Source: Brugia malayi
Taxonomy: Eukaryota; Nematoda; Chromadorea; Rhabditida; Onchocercidae
DNA: 64,000 nucleotides
Direction of reading: 5' to 3'
Assembly: GCF_000002995.4 (NCBI RefSeq)
Contig: NW_025062479.1
Span: forward strand, 6,999,221 to 7,063,220
Shown: positions 47,461 through 61,162 of the stretch, one piece after another
How the letters are laid out: every line of letters begins with the position of its first letter
Position numbering within the stretch: position 1 is the first letter of the stretch
Translations under genes and position numbers: made by a program
The notes under the pieces: model-generated
What the model saw: only the letters and a program-made list of their open reading frames with translations
Databases searched by the model: none
Told to the model about the DNA's origin: nothing

Positions 47461-50345
47461 ATGATCCAAATGACTGCTTCTTCTTTAGGTCGTTCCTCTA
47501 AAGTCGATACTATTTTTATTTTAATCTTTAGCTTCATTTTCTGGATTAGCTTACCTTTATCCCAGTCACAGCTCATCCACAATGATTTCCAACAACAAGT
47601 TCCTTCAGTTAATACTGCAGACTCATTCTTGCTAAGACCATCCTTGAAATTTTTTCGAGATAGCAAACAAAATAATTCTACATCACAGCCATTTGGCAAA
47701 AATATTGTACTTACCAAACAGGTTTGTTCGTTAAATTTAATAGTGGTGTAGTGATAATACTGCTTGTCAAAACAGACTTCATATTTTTAGTTGATATAAT
47801 TAAGTATCGGTTAATTAAATCATTTTGCAGTTAAAATGCAACAGCATAAGCCACATAAAATTTTTTGGAGAGGAAAGTCAGGAAGTTCCAGCCAACACTA
47901 CCAACATCTCATTTAATTATTTCATACTGCTTAGATCTAAATACTCATCTCAAAACTCTACGACTACTTCATCCAATTTTCATGTGATATACTTTTGCAT
48001 ACTTTTGCAACTGGTAGTGCAAAGATAATGTCAAGATTGAGAAATTACAAGAAAATTATAAAGTTAAATCTTAAAAAATTGACATCATACCAGTTCCATA
48101 AATTGTATTTTATAGGATAAAATTGCACTAGCAAAAATAAGCGAAATAGCGGACAGCATTTTGAATCAGTTAGGACTGTCATCTGATTTCAATGGTCGAA
48201 GATACAAGCCACTGGTGGCACCTAGCTCCTTTCAAAACGATGACATAAATTCGGTAATAGCTGAAGCAAATCAGAACCGTATCGATTTGCAAGGTATTGC
48301 TAGTGGACAAATTCCTGGTTTGGCTCCAATACCAGTTCCAGCTTTTCCTGGACCGCAAGATGTGCCAGCTATACCAGGCGTGAACACTATTCCTGGTCTT
48401 AGCAATTTCAACTATCTGGTCTGTTTCCTTTTTTCAATTCAAATTTCAGAATAATATGAACTAAATTTTTAAGAATTTTTTTTTCCTAATTTCAAAAATA
48501 ATTTATAATTGAACTGAATGCTCATACTAACTTTTTTCATGGTGCCTTTGGCTATATGCTGAGAGAGTTGTAGTTGTATTGAAAGTGTTATTTTATAAGT
48601 GTTAATATTAGAGAATATTTTCCATCTTCACTTGGAAGGCAACCATATTGTATTTAGATAAGCCAGTTATTTCCACAAATGATCCCACCTACAAATACCC
48701 TTTTGGGTTCATCGATCAGCCGATTAGTACCAAAAGGCTACGCTAAAAATTTGGCAAAAGATGTCTTTCGAGCTGTTCATCCAGCTGCTGAGAATGTCGA
48801 TGTCGCCCGCATGACGGGTCGTTGGTTCCAAGTATGCGTTTTCCACTTTTGATCAGTTAGACAGTTTTCGTTAGCAGCATTTTCATCTAATTCAAATTTT
48901 AGGTAATCAACAGTCCCCATGTTATCCGTGAAGCATGCACAGTGTCGCACTGTATGTTCTGTTTGTTTTAGTTGTCAACAAACAACTTTTATTCCTATCG
49001 ATAAGAATATTACAATAGCCTTGGTTATCGAGATTTTGCTTTCTTTACTTTCCTAAAATAAATTTCATAACATGATATGAAATTCTTCTAGTATCAGTTA
49101 AACTAAAAAAATAGTCTACCAATTCATTCGTACAGAAAAAAAAAAAAGAAAAATACGAAACTACATCGAGAAAAATCAGTCTAAATAGTTTCAAAATTCT
49201 ATTAAAACTCAAAATTAATCTTTTATAGTTGGTGCGCTAACGAACAATACATATAGCGCGACCTTTACAATCCTGAAGTTTTATCGTGAAGGGAATGCCA
49301 ATGGCCCACCACGTTTCTCACTTGGTTACGGATTCAAATCAGGTGATACTGGGCAGTTCGTCCTGCACAATAGCAATTCGCCGGATTCGGAACCATGTAA
49401 TCAATTGATCAGTTTATGTAGTAAGAAAAATGTGCACCTACACAATAGTATTGTTATATGCAAGGCTGTAGTGCTTCCTTAAATTCAGAATGTTTGGACA
49501 TTGAAGGTCAACTGATTTAGGTCAGAACAAGATGTGGTTTCAAATCCAATATTCAAGCCTGACTTTTTCATTATCTGATGAATTATTCGAGCTTGTTTCA
49601 TTGTTCACATTTTTAAATGAAACTTGAACTCCGTATCATGGATCTAGTAACAATCCAATTTGTTTTCAAGACATTTTCAAAAGTTTTAATTACAGAAAAT
49701 TTCAAAAGAAAATCGTAGAAATTCGAGTTCTCCTTTTAAACTTTATGTATTTTCATATTATAAACAACATGTCAAGAGCACCATTATATTTCTTGGATCA
49801 AAATCCAGTAAAAGTTTTCACACTGCAGTTTGGGTGATAAAAAAGGGACCATTAAACGAATACAACCAGTATGATTATGTGATTGTATCGAACTGGGTCC
49901 GATTTCCTGTATTTGTGATTGCTAGAGACCCAGAAAGATTTCGCAGCGAACACATGCAGAATGTATTGCAATTTTTGGAAGATAATAGTAAGTCATTTGC
50001 TTTGAATGAACATTGTTGATCAATTATAGGGATTTGACAAACTTCAGAAATGATGAAAACACATCAATTTCTGAAATGAGTAAATTATGGCTTTGAAACG
50101 ACGGATAAACAATTAAGGAACAGACAATTGAGTTGGTCATATAGTTACTGAAAATTTGATGATCTATAAAAGTTGTATCACTTCTGGTCTATGTTTTCTA
50201 GGTTCAGATTTCATCAAATTAAAATTAAGGAACAAAATACTTTCCAGATTATATAAACGTGATGACAAAAGCTTTCAACATGATCTCTCCCGTGGATTAC
50301 AGCCAGTGTCAGTACACGCCAACATTTTCTGGAGCAGGGCGTTAG
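47461..50345 (+). CDS. Lipocalin-related secreted protein D, N-terminal extension
   Basis: Exons 47461-47721, 47831-47983, 48116-48418, 48658-48831, 48903-48951, 49229-49396, 49829-49987, 50248-50345 give about 454 residues. A hydrophobic stretch near the start (VDTIFILIFSFIFWISLPLS) is a probable signal or anchor. The extension includes IPGL/IPVP-type repeats (GQIPGLAPIPVPAFPGPQ; VPAIPGVNTIPGL). Lipocalin core: VARMTGRWFQVINSPHVI, CTVSHFGALT, SLGYGFKSG, YVIVSNWVRFPVFVIARDP, AFNMISPVDYSQCQY. It is the closest relative of gene A, although B and C lie between them. Uncertain points: the start (ATG 47461 or 47470) and the end of exon 2, which could be 47983 or 48013, both phase 0. The last exon (starting at 50248, after TTTCCAG) was recovered by phase and by homology to A. 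Confidence 0.82.
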
Positions 50346-51745
50346 CTACTACTTTTTTCATTGTCACTGGTTGCAGTAATTTATTTCTGTCCTAACTTTT
50401 TATAGTTGTTTCATTGACCAATTGAGGTATGACTGCATGAAATGCTGCGGAAATTATTATGAATAGTAAATTATACGACAAGCACTTTCTATTGTACAAA
50501 TAATTTTTGTCTCTCATCATTAAGAAATCTATTGGGAAGATGAACAGCGTTATGAAATGATATTGACGTGTAAACTTCTAAAAAAAACAGAGTAAAACAG
50601 AAATGGCAAAATTCAATAGATTAATAGAAACACTGGATATTCGACTGGTCAGATCAGTTGGTAATTTCATCTGAAAGGGTTTTAAATACTGCTAAAACTT
50701 TATTTGACATTTGTCAATTGAACGGTACTGTAATGATTTTATTTGAAATGAAATGTACTGTATATAAGCACCAATTCGAAACAAAAAAAAACTGATGCTA
50801 TCAAAAATAACACTTTCGGTGTGATTGAAATAAAATTATAGTTCTTCATAACTAATTTTTTTTTAGAAAAAAAAAAAAAAAAAAAAAGAATGGTTTCCTA
50901 ATTTCAGCTAATTTTCTATCTGCAACAATTCACGTTATCTTTCTCTCACTTTATATTTCCTGGTCTTAGTTTTTTTGTTTTATTCATTTTTGCCAAACTA
51001 CAAGATTTTATATATTTATTTAAGCAGTTTAGCTCCCTCCGGTTTCATATAATACACCTAAAAGCGTGAATGATGATGTATACTATAGGTGGCAAGAATG
51101 TGCCCGATATATTCGTTAATCTGTCTTTTAAACAGTTCACATACCACAAGTTGCTTTCTGTTAGATTACTACATCTATTGTCATAAAATACGGTCTGATT
51201 CAGGTAGACTGTAGAGCCGAATAGGGAATGCTTTGCAGAGAAGGCAATGTTGAGTCTTTTATTAAGATAAAAGATGTCACTGAACGAGGCTATTGAACAG
51301 TATTAAAAAATTTAAGGAAGTAAATCTGTAGGGGCGCAGAAAGCGCACTATGTTTGGAGCGGTGCTCGCCAGTTAACCTATTACCTCCTTTAATCTGTTC
51401 ATAGAATAGGAACTGTATGATTACTGTAAGTAAACAGCTGTTCCTAATCAGCTGCTCATAGTAGTGAATTACAATTCTCAGACATTGCAAGTAAATTTGG
51501 TTTAGAACAAAGAAGGTTGGTTGAAGCAAAGAATAGTCAAATCTGAGTTTGGCTTTTAGGCTGGAAGATCTTGATAATAAGTAATGCACATATTCTTTGT
51601 TAGCAAACTGTGAAACTCCAGACAATGCAGATGATTATTGCATAACGAATTTGATGATTGAAACATAAAAATACGACGATAATCTTTAATCTTATGGATT
51701 CAGTACAAATTCATTTCGACATATATTATATTCGGTTTTTCCGCT
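50346..51745. other. Intergenic, no gene seen
   Basis: AT-rich spacer after the lipocalin array. It contains AATAAA near 50829 and T/A homopolymers at about 50858-50887. No exon with support. Confidence 0.5.
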
Positions 51746-53747
51746 ATGGAATTGTACAAGTTGTCAAAGCAAGAAGAAGCAAAAAATGAAGCAGAGGAAA
51801 GCAATATTTTTGTATTCATGAAAAACTTGCATAATGTTTTCCATGAAGAGACATTCTTTGAAACATTACATTACTTGGCTGGTGACTTTTTCTTTCAGTT
51901 CACTTTCATCTCTCACTGTTCCACATTTCTGAAAGCTTGTTAATTGCATCTGTGGATTTTGATATTTTATCTAAGTAGACTGTTTCCTTAAAATCTGAAA
52001 AGCAATTAGGAAATCAATATAAGCAAACCAGTCAGAATTAATATTGTTTTATTATAATTTTGAATTTTGGAATTTCCTTCCTTTCCACTACAACGTATCA
52101 AGGTCAATTTGAGTTAATCCACTGATCCGTTTCTGAAGTTTATAACTCCAAATATGTTCAAAACACATCCGGAAGTAAAAAAATCCTCAAAATTTTAAGA
52201 AAACATCTTTTTAGTTCTTCAATCAGTAATTGAAAGTGAATTTGTGTTCCATAATTCTTAAAGGATTGATGTATTGAGGCAAGGACGGGATACAATCTAT
52301 GAATTATTGTTATAAAGTCCTTACAATATTTATTTCTTACAACTCATATTTAAAAAATGCCGTTATGAAGCAATAAACATGAAATGTACAGCTAACGCGA
52401 TAATTTTATTGCCTTTAGGAAGTGTTAGCTTGAAATATCTGTTTCGGAAACACTAGAAGTAAAAGAGAGGAAACAAATGCCACTTCTGCTTCAATATACT
52501 AAAGGATTTGTTGCCAAAATAATTTAAGTCAGTGAAGTAAGCATTAAAAAAGTCCACAATTTATGGACTTTTTTAAATGAAACAATGAAACTTTTAGCTG
52601 GAAGCTGATAAATATACTGATTATGTTTATTTTATGTTTTCCATGAGTAATGAAAATGTGGATTAAAAAAAGAAAATTTATATTCCTTATATTGCTGGAA
52701 TTTTAATAGATGCTGCAGAATAAGCCGAATAAACATACAAAAAACTCATGATTTCTCAGTTATTAGATCGATTCTTCTGTATAAATGATTTAACTTTTTG
52801 TTTAGGCTACCTTGATGCCTACTATGCATTCGTAGCTTTCACTGAAATGTTATTTACAAAATATACTGATTTATCCGGTTGCGCTATTCGAAAGCATGGA
52901 GTGATGTGATGATGTCAGCGGGGCGAAATAGAACTTATATTGGTCAGTGTATAGCATTAAATTTGTCCAGTGACAAAAATCCCAGTCCTTACACAATAAT
53001 TCTACCAAAAAAAAATAGCAAAGTTTTTACGGTGTTCAAGTCATTTTTAAATCAATCTTTGGCACCAACCACTTTTTTGACAAATGTCAATATCAAATTT
53101 TTGTACTTTTTACAACATTGCTTTTGCTAATGTACTACAGCAGAATTACCAAATGAATGTTGGACAACAGCAAATTCGAGCAGCCTGTCACGTTATTTGC
53201 TTTTTAAGACATAAACACATGAGTTCACAAACAATCTTAAAACAGCAATAACTCTCTTACTAGAATAATTGGAAATTGGGCCACACATACTTGTATATCA
53301 TTATGTTCCAAGAAGCTATGCAATATTCTACTGTTAATTGATAGTCATAAAATATAATAAGGATAAATGCCTAACGAAGAAAAAATTAGATCTGAGTGAG
53401 CGCTGAAGAAACACTGGTAATTTTAAATGGATTAATGTCTAACTTGGAAGTAATGATGATGTTTTGTTAAGTTTTGTACACAGCAAACAATATAACGTAA
53501 CTAAACTTTTGAACGACTGTTTATAATCTGAAATTTCTTTCACACCTCCTAACAAGCAGCAGATAGTCATCGTAAAAAAACTGAAGTGAGACTCTATGAC
53601 TGAGTGAAAAATTTATTTCTACTCTTTTTAGACAACGAATCAACAAAGAAACAAAAGAAACAAGCAAGATCATTTGCTGCATTAGAAACTGCATTGAAAA
53701 CTAATAATGGACACTGTCGAAAAACTTTTAGCAGTGCTGATAACTAA
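51746..53747 (+). CDS. Probable small orphan gene, four exons
   Basis: Model: 51746-51881, 52806-52877, 53144-53191, 53632-53747, giving 123 residues. Each of the three junctions splits a codon after base 1, and the total closes at a stop. The first exon begins MELYKLSKQEEAKNEAEES; the join of exons 1 and 2 yields ETLHYLAGYLDAYYAFVAF, rich in aromatic residues and perhaps a single helix. The last exon is Lys/Gln-rich (STKKQKKQARSF) and ends KTFSSADN. Exon 3 follows a CAGCAG double acceptor, so one extra residue is possible in the same frame. I recognise no family and see no clear signal peptide. The evidence is consistent phase and plausible splice sites only, with a 924-base first intron, so a chance chain cannot be excluded. 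Confidence 0.4.
52544..52576. repeat. 13 bp perfect hairpin
   Basis: TTAAAAAAGTCCA at 52544-52556 and its inverse at 52564-52576 with a 7-base loop, within the first intron of the proposed orphan gene. Confidence 0.85.
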
Positions 53748-55306
53748 TTTGTCATATTTCCGGTAAAAGTGGAGTGCGTGCAAGATTCATAGCTTTGATT
53801 TCATAATAGCTAAGAATCTAGGATTAAATGACTGTCGGTTAAAAAGTAGTTAAAGTGTTAAAATTCAAGTGTCTTTTTCTTGTTCCCTTTTCATTCAAGT
53901 GCGTATGTTATTGCTATTTTTGTGTTTTGCAACTAGCAATTCTAATCCTTAGTAAATTCCCAGTCCTCGAATAAGTATCAATCCTTTTAATTATGTCATT
54001 TTATGCCATTTAGATCACTTCTCGAGTGCTCAACCCCTTCTCGATTGTTTAGTAACTACAGCTTTGTTTATTGAGTAATTACAACGGAACGTTCTGATTA
54101 CTTAATCTAAAGAAAATGATGACCTTCAGTTGTTGGTTTCTCGATATGTAGCTAATTTAGTATAAGTTTAGTCAGTTAATAAAATTCTATATTGGAATTT
54201 GTCAGTAATGAGTGGATATTGTTAATCTAAAGTATAATATATTACAATTCACACATCAACGGAATGAGTGGTAATAAAATGAAGCTTACGAAGGTAGGAG
54301 AATATGTGCAATAAAAACAAATGCAATGACTGGTATCTTTCGCATCGTAACTTAATTTCAAGTTGATAGCCATAACTTAATTTCAAGCTTCGTTGCTAAA
54401 TTATTCTTTACTGTCTGCTAACTGATAGATCCCAGGTACGAGATTGTTCCAACTCCTCCTAAACAGACTCGTCCCAGTTTTTTTTTTAATCCTGATGAAA
54501 TGTTTTGTGCAGAGAAATCTTTGACTGCTGCAAAGAAACGGTTTGTTGTGTTCATCCACGTCACTTATGTATATATTATATATATACTAGTACTCAGGTT
54601 ATCCTTACGAGATTACTTTTCGGTATATTTGCTTATTTTGTTTGGTAAAAGTTCGTTTTTGTCCTTTTTTCTACTTCTTTTGTTTAGTTTCAATTATATC
54701 GACTTTCATTTGATTTTTCTGAGTGTGAGAATTAGCTAGAGGTCTTAACGTTGAATATTATAGTGTTGGTTTTGCGTCTTTGTTTTGGGAGAGCTTAGCC
54801 GACATCTTGAATGATACCAGTGTATATTTGATATGTATATTTGAACTTAATCACTTACTGGTTTATGAACTCACTGGAAGCCCCTTAGGCTGATACTGTT
54901 TCAGCATACATATAACTCATATAATTCGTCACATCGCAGTACATATAGAAAATGTCAGATTTCTGAGGAATTCGCTTTCTTAAGCACATTTCACTACATA
55001 ATGGACGAGTCACGCCTCCCATTTTCTCATCGACATTGACTTTTCGCAACGAAATAAGCAAAATTACTACATCTAGGCAGTCTGACAATGCAAATTGAAA
55101 ATATATAATAATTTATGCAAGGAATATTGCTATACAGAGTTTGCTGGTAAAGATGGAAAACTGCCATTTATCAGCTGTATTACCACAAAAAGTTTTTAAA
55201 TAAAACAGCAACACTGGTGACCTAAACACATGTAATGCCTTAGATATCGCATTCCAAAAAGTCACTTTAATCATCATTATTCTTAACCATATCGAAAATT
55301 TCATAT
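53748..55306. other. Intergenic, no gene seen
   Basis: Spacer between the orphan gene (plus) and TBCK (minus), which converge. Short open frames here (for example 54500-54739) are AT-rich with no family resemblance. Confidence 0.5.
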
Positions 55307-55312
55307 TTTATT
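55307..55312 (-). terminator. Poly(A) signal of TBCK
   Basis: TTTATT on plus reads AATAAA on the minus strand only six bases beyond the TBCK stop, implying a very short 3' UTR. Confidence 0.6.
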
Positions 55313-55318
55313 CGATTC

Positions 55319-58300
55319 TCAAGCAGGCATGCAAAAGATATCGTGCATAGAGCGGACTTTCTGGACACCACCATCCAAAACACACACACGATTGTATCCT
55401 TCCAGCACGCATAACTTTGATATCTGCACAAACAACTCATTAGTTTTATTTAAATCTTGTGACGAGTTTTTGCAGTGATACCAACAGTAGTTGTTGAATA
55501 ATAGATCCGTTAGTAAAAGAAATGCTTGGATGATTTAAAACATGATATGTCAACCATTAAAGATATATGCTGTAAACTTTAGTTTTTTTTTTTTTTTTTT
55601 TTTTGCATTACATATATTTTGAAAGACTGGTAATACAACCAAATTATAAAAATACATGTGCAACCTTTTTAGCTCTCTGTAAATGTTCATTATCAACGAT
55701 AACGACGACATGTTCTGCCGACTGAGCATTTATTAACGCTGTTTTAATGGTATCCAACGTATCCTCCTCACCAAAGGGAGGCAAATTCACACTGCCCACA
55801 ATGGCACCACGAGAATACCTGAAAGTTCCAGAATATATTAATGTATATCTGATGTAAATATTAGGACCACAAACATACTGATGATTCGGAAAATTATAAG
55901 GAAAAATATATCAAAAACTTACTCATATTGCGGACGGACATCGACAACAAGTAGTGAGGAATGTTCAGTGAGACGAATGAGATCGGTAATTGATATCCGT
56001 GGACAACAAAATTCGTTCAGTTCAGCTACAGTATAATGCGTCATTGCATACTCCTCTCGTACATGCTTAGATGCAAACTGTCTGAAGGTGCATGATGCTG
56101 GTACAGCATTGTAGTAATTCAGTGAATATTGCACCAAACGTTCCATATTTAGATCTGGTAACGAAAATGGATGAAAATTAAAGGTACAGCAATTACTGTA
56201 ATAACTTTGGATGAAACAAACCTGGAAGATCTGAAAAAAGTAAAATTGCATCATTAAAATGTTTGGTAATAAGTCCAGCTCGTAACTGCTCCATTATTGC
56301 AAGTCCAACAAATAATGGGAAAGACGAATCCGATAATAATAAAACGTCCCAGACCTAATTTAAATAAAGCAAAATTAGTCTATCATTATATAAAGTTTTT
56401 ATTAGACTCATAACTACCAATGTTAGATTTATTCACATACAAAATTCATTTAACTTGAGGTCCATTACAGTCTATTATGGAAAACACTGCATATAGAATT
56501 CAGGATTATTGCAAATGTAATTAAAAGATCATTACATAGAACAACTTGTGCAAGGGTAATATATGGGCGAAACAGGTGAGGAACCATGGAATAGCAAATA
56601 ACTCAGGACGGAAATCCATTGCGGAAAGATGTGTGTATAAAGCAGCATCCATGAATGCCAAAAGATGAAAAAAAACTGCCAGATATTCTACAAATAAACT
56701 CGATCACAATTATAAAAAATTCAGTTTTATTAATGAAAAATATTCATTCAAACCTTGTACGACAGATGAGTTGTCTCGCAGAAAAAAGTCATGCAAATAT
56801 AGGCTGATGAACGATTCCAGACAGGAATATGCTCTAGCTGAAAGTCGCATAACATTATTTGGTCAAAATAAGACGCAGAAATTCCAAACAAAACCAGTCA
56901 ATACCGTACTGTTGTTAACAAGTAAGTATCTCCACTATCAAATCCAATTTGTAAATCAAAGCTGATACCCAAACAAGTGAAGTTGAGAACAAGAAATGGT
57001 GCCGCTAGAGAATCCAAACCTTGCCAATAAACATAATTTTCATGTAAAAGAAGCCATGTCTTCAAAAGACGTTTCAGCTTGCGATGCGCAATAGATGATG
57101 CCATCAAGTCATCATACTGAAAAAGTTGTTATCTTTTAAGAGACGCCATACTAATTAATAAACAGATGATGCCAAGAGCAGTGTAAGAAGATGTGAAAGA
57201 TTAGGCGGAGAAATTGCGTCCACAGTTACAAAGGATTACAATTAAAAGAAATAAATGATAAACTACAAAGCCATGTGACAGTTCTTGAAACTATAATAGA
57301 AAAAATTTTGTTGTTCACATATGGGGTACATAAACCATATTGTTTACAAATGCATGAAAATTTTCCTAGAAAATTAATTAAATTACATACAGTGAATGGA
57401 TAGTACAAACAAGTCTTCCTTTTTTTTTGAAAAAAGTCTTGCAGTGAAAATGCCTTTGCGTAACTGTCGCATGAAAATATAACCTGGTGACACCGAGGAA
57501 TATCGACCAATAACTGGCGGTCAGAAGAATGGGGAGAAAACGTATCAATAGCTATGAAACGTTTCTCAACATCCCAATATATATTCAGCAGTGCACTCCA
57601 TAGATAAGCTCTATAAAGAGGAGGAATGTCATGACAACATTCACAAAATAGAAGTGATTTTTTGAAGGGAAAGCTTGAAAGCAAACGACGAAGAATAAGC
57701 ATCCGTCGACCCTGAAATGTGAAATCTGTGATATGATGAAAATTTTTCCAAAAAAAAAAAAAAAAAATGCTAATTAAAAATTAAATAATGGAGAGAATGT
57801 AGACCTGGTATTCAATGTCTTTTTCTTTCACCATTAGCGATAAATCATAGATCTCTCGCGTTTTTTCTTCCATTTCAAATGAAATGAGAAATTTGCTTTC
57901 GTTAAGAAACTTCATCCGCTAAAATATTAATTCTGCATACAGCAACGAAGAAAATCAAATCCTTAGTGATGAAAACATCATGATCATTCTCTCAAGTTCT
58001 TCTGTGAGACTTACGTTGCGAAAATTGTTTGACGGAAGGATAAAAATATCAGGAGTGAACTCATACTTCCTTATATGAGTATTACCATACATGAAGCAAT
58101 CTCCATTAACTAAACTGAAAAGAGTGAAAAACATGAATGTAATAATAAAGATATGTCATTTGTAAATTAAAAAGGCAAAACGAACTATGGTAAAGCGATA
58201 ACAGGTGGATTTGCTTTAATAATATCATGGTTAATAAGAATAGTTTCAATGCTACTTCCACATAATTTCCATAAAAAAAAGGCTTCGTGAACTGGTAAAT

Positions 58301-61162
58301 TTCGAGTTATTTCTGTTTCTTCTCCTTCCAAGGACTCTGAAAAATTTTTTTTTTAGAAATTGTATTTTATAGTAAGAATACGAGCAGTAATATGAGCATA
58401 CATGAGTTTATAGTGAGAATAAGAGCGTACAATGATGTGAATAATGCATAAATGAACATACCCCTCATATGTTCAACACTTTCCCTCAGACTGTCTTCAT
58501 CGCTTTCACTACCATAAAAGCTATAATCCTTGTTTACGTTTGAGTAGCTGTTATTTTCACTGCTGATTATCTGTGAAGTTTTGTTAAGCTAATGTTTGCA
58601 ATTTCATGTCAGCAATAAATTTATAAATAATTGAATGCATGTTAGCAGTACTTACAGAAAGTAACGCCTTGGCAGTAGGTCGTTGTGACGGAAGAACACA
58701 TAGGGCTTTCTCAAGTATTATCATAATTGTGATATTTGACGTAATATGAATATTTGGTTTCTTCTGTTGAATTTTAGCTAACAATAACGAGAAAATGGAG
58801 CCATTCCGTTCTTTATCTTTAAAATTTTAAAACACTAGAAATACTTAAATCACTCCAGCTGAAAAACCCATCGACTGTTAGAACTTTCAACTTGTAAAAG
58901 TTGTATTCGTTTAGAACCTAATTCAACTTGAGCGTATTTTTTTGCATGAAAAAAAAAAAAAAAAAAAAAAAGATGACAAATTATACAAACAGCTCGACAA
59001 TCTCATATATTTATATGACTTAATAACTGCCCAAGTTAGGTGACCGTAGTACCAACCAATCCATAAAATACTTAAGGCTGATTCACCGTTATTGTGCTAA
59101 ATTTTGAAAAAAATAAAGAAATAGAAGTTTGGGTAAGTGATTTCTACAAAAAAAAAAATGTAATAGAAATGGAAAACTAAATTTTTAATAAAGACGAATA
59201 TGTATGTATGAATTACAAAAAATACTTCTGATTAAAACACTCAGTGTAGAATAAAACTGTTTTGGAGACCAAATTTCGGACAGAAGACACCCCTGAAAAT
59301 AATTTATTTTAGAAGTGAGGAATATATCATCGCATATGACATTCAGTCCATAAAATATGAAAGAATATGAAACTTCTTTAGATGTCGAAAACAGAAATTA
59401 CGGAAGATGGATTCCATGTAGATTCAGATTTATAAAACAAAGAAACTGACATACGATTGAAAGCTCAAGTACAGCAATTCCAAATGACCAGATATCTCCA
59501 GCTCGACAAATGAAATCGTTTTTGATTTCGGCTTGCAAGAAACGTTCTGGAGGAAGGTACCAAGAAGAATATGTGTAATACTCTAAATCTCTTCTACTAC
59601 CACTGATACAGTGCAAACCATACTGAGCTAGTCGAACTAAATTCTGCAACATAACAATAATGTTGTCATAAAGTTGAATAAGATGTTACAACATGTTACC
59701 TGAGATGAAAGGAGGACTGAATTTAAGCTGAAGCATCCAAAAGTGATATATCGAGAATGCAAATACGTGAAAGCTGACAAGACCGGTTGCAATAACGATA
59801 TGATTCGCGCTACTTCCAACCTAAAACTTTTGAATCTGATTATATTTCTGCTAAAATATTTATGAAACACTGAAAATTTAAAAAATGTTTCGTATCAATA
59901 ACGCCACCAGCTAAAAAAAAAAAATGAAAATCACAAAAAATATGATACTTCTACTTCATTAGGACAATTTAATTAAATTAAATAAAAGCAGTATTACGTT
60001 GATAATTACTAGAGCTAAGTTTCTACATCCATTCCCTAACATTCCACTCTTAAGTAAACTTCTATTCTTCCACAAAACAACCTTCTGACTGCTGATGAAA
60101 AAGAATCCATGGATATCTAACTGACGACTCAAACTTAATATTAAACGTGGAATTCCATGTGAAACAAACTGCTGAATTGCACATGGAACTGTTCAATATT
60201 AAACGCAAATTTTAGCTTGGAATTCAATTAAAAGAATTCTGAATGAAAATCTAGAAGCTGGTTTAGTGGAATAGAATCTTGAACTCAGTGGAAAAGAGTT
60301 GCAAGAAGAAAACATATTACTAATCCACAACTTTTGTGCATATGTACCGGTCAGTCAGTATACATCAATACATCAGTGCGGTGCAATATTACGAACAATA
60401 AAGTGACTCATACTGTAAGCCCAGATACTAAGTGACAGATAATCAATGACATTCTAAAAATGAACGGATAATAAAATAGCTTACTTTTTACACTCTTTCA
60501 ATTCTTCAACGGCTGATCGTGAATAATGCTCCGAAATCACGAAACCTGCATTCCAAACTAAAATCATTAAATTCAGATTTATGAAAAATGCAAAGATACT
60601 ATTTTTGTAATTCCTTCGTCAGTACAAAAAAGCTGACATATCATTACAACAATAACAACTATTTAAAAGTCATGAAATATAGCTTCAAAACAGCAAGTTT
60701 TGAAAAATGTTATAGTACTGATGCCTCAGATGCATCATGAATCCAGTTGTTCGGATTCCATTCAGACTTTCTAACAATGTATCTCCTGTCAGCCGCTAAA
60801 AACATTTTAAGTTCAACTACTATAACCTCAAAAGTTGAATTCAATTTGTACCCTTCACATTTCAAAGTAATGGAAATGAGAACTAAGAGCAGGTGAAAGT
60901 TGAAACAAAAAAGTTTAGTAAGAGAGGCATCACTTGCTCAAATGCGAAACATACGAACTGTTGATCGAACAAACTCGACGTATTTGCAGAGATGGGGATG
61001 ATTCAACGACGTAAGTTTTGAAAATTCTCCCAGCATATGCGCAGCTGATGACGACGAAAAACCGCTTGTTATTGTAAGATGGCAAGATGAATCATCTCCA
61101 ATTACAGCTGTAGCACCGAACTCGGCTGACCCCAAAAGGCGTACATTTGTTCCCATCGTCAT
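55319..61162 (-). CDS. tbck-1: TBCK: pseudokinase, TBC and rhodanese-like protein
   Basis: 18 minus-strand exons: 61162-60955, 60545-60485, 59820-59700, 59643-59455, 59292-59226, 58816-58656, 58588-58462, 58336-58186, 58114-58015, 57918-57805, 57711-57484, 57116-56969, 56837-56754, 56687-56536, 56354-56222, 56154-55923, 55818-55665, 55423-55319. They give 844 residues (human 893). The N-terminal kinase-like domain (HPHLCKYVEF, YLPPERFLQ, GDIWSFGIAVLELS) has no HRD or DFG, so it is a pseudokinase. The TBC domain keeps both GAP fingers, DIPRCHQ (Arg) and YWQGLDSL (Gln), then FAIPWFLTCFAH and VWDVLLL. The C-terminal rhodanese-like domain (LLVVDVRPQYEYSRGAIVGS) lacks the catalytic Cys. Human TBCK is linked to Rab control and mTOR signalling. 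A TTCAG acceptor nine bases before the ATG suggests trans-splicing. The donor at 59226 has an in-phase alternative at 59217. Confidence 0.95.
55583..55604 (+). repeat. T-tract in TBCK last intron
   Basis: About 22 T on the plus strand within the intron 55424-55664. Confidence 0.85.
58949..58971 (+). repeat. A-tract in a TBCK intron
   Basis: About 23 A on plus; on the coding strand it is a T-tract in intron 58817-59225. Confidence 0.85.

Noticed and set aside
47171..47469. Two overlapping minus-strand open frames near the start of lipocalin D
   Set aside because: Two frames open over the same bases with low-complexity Ser/Leu/Phe content; typical of chance in AT-rich DNA.
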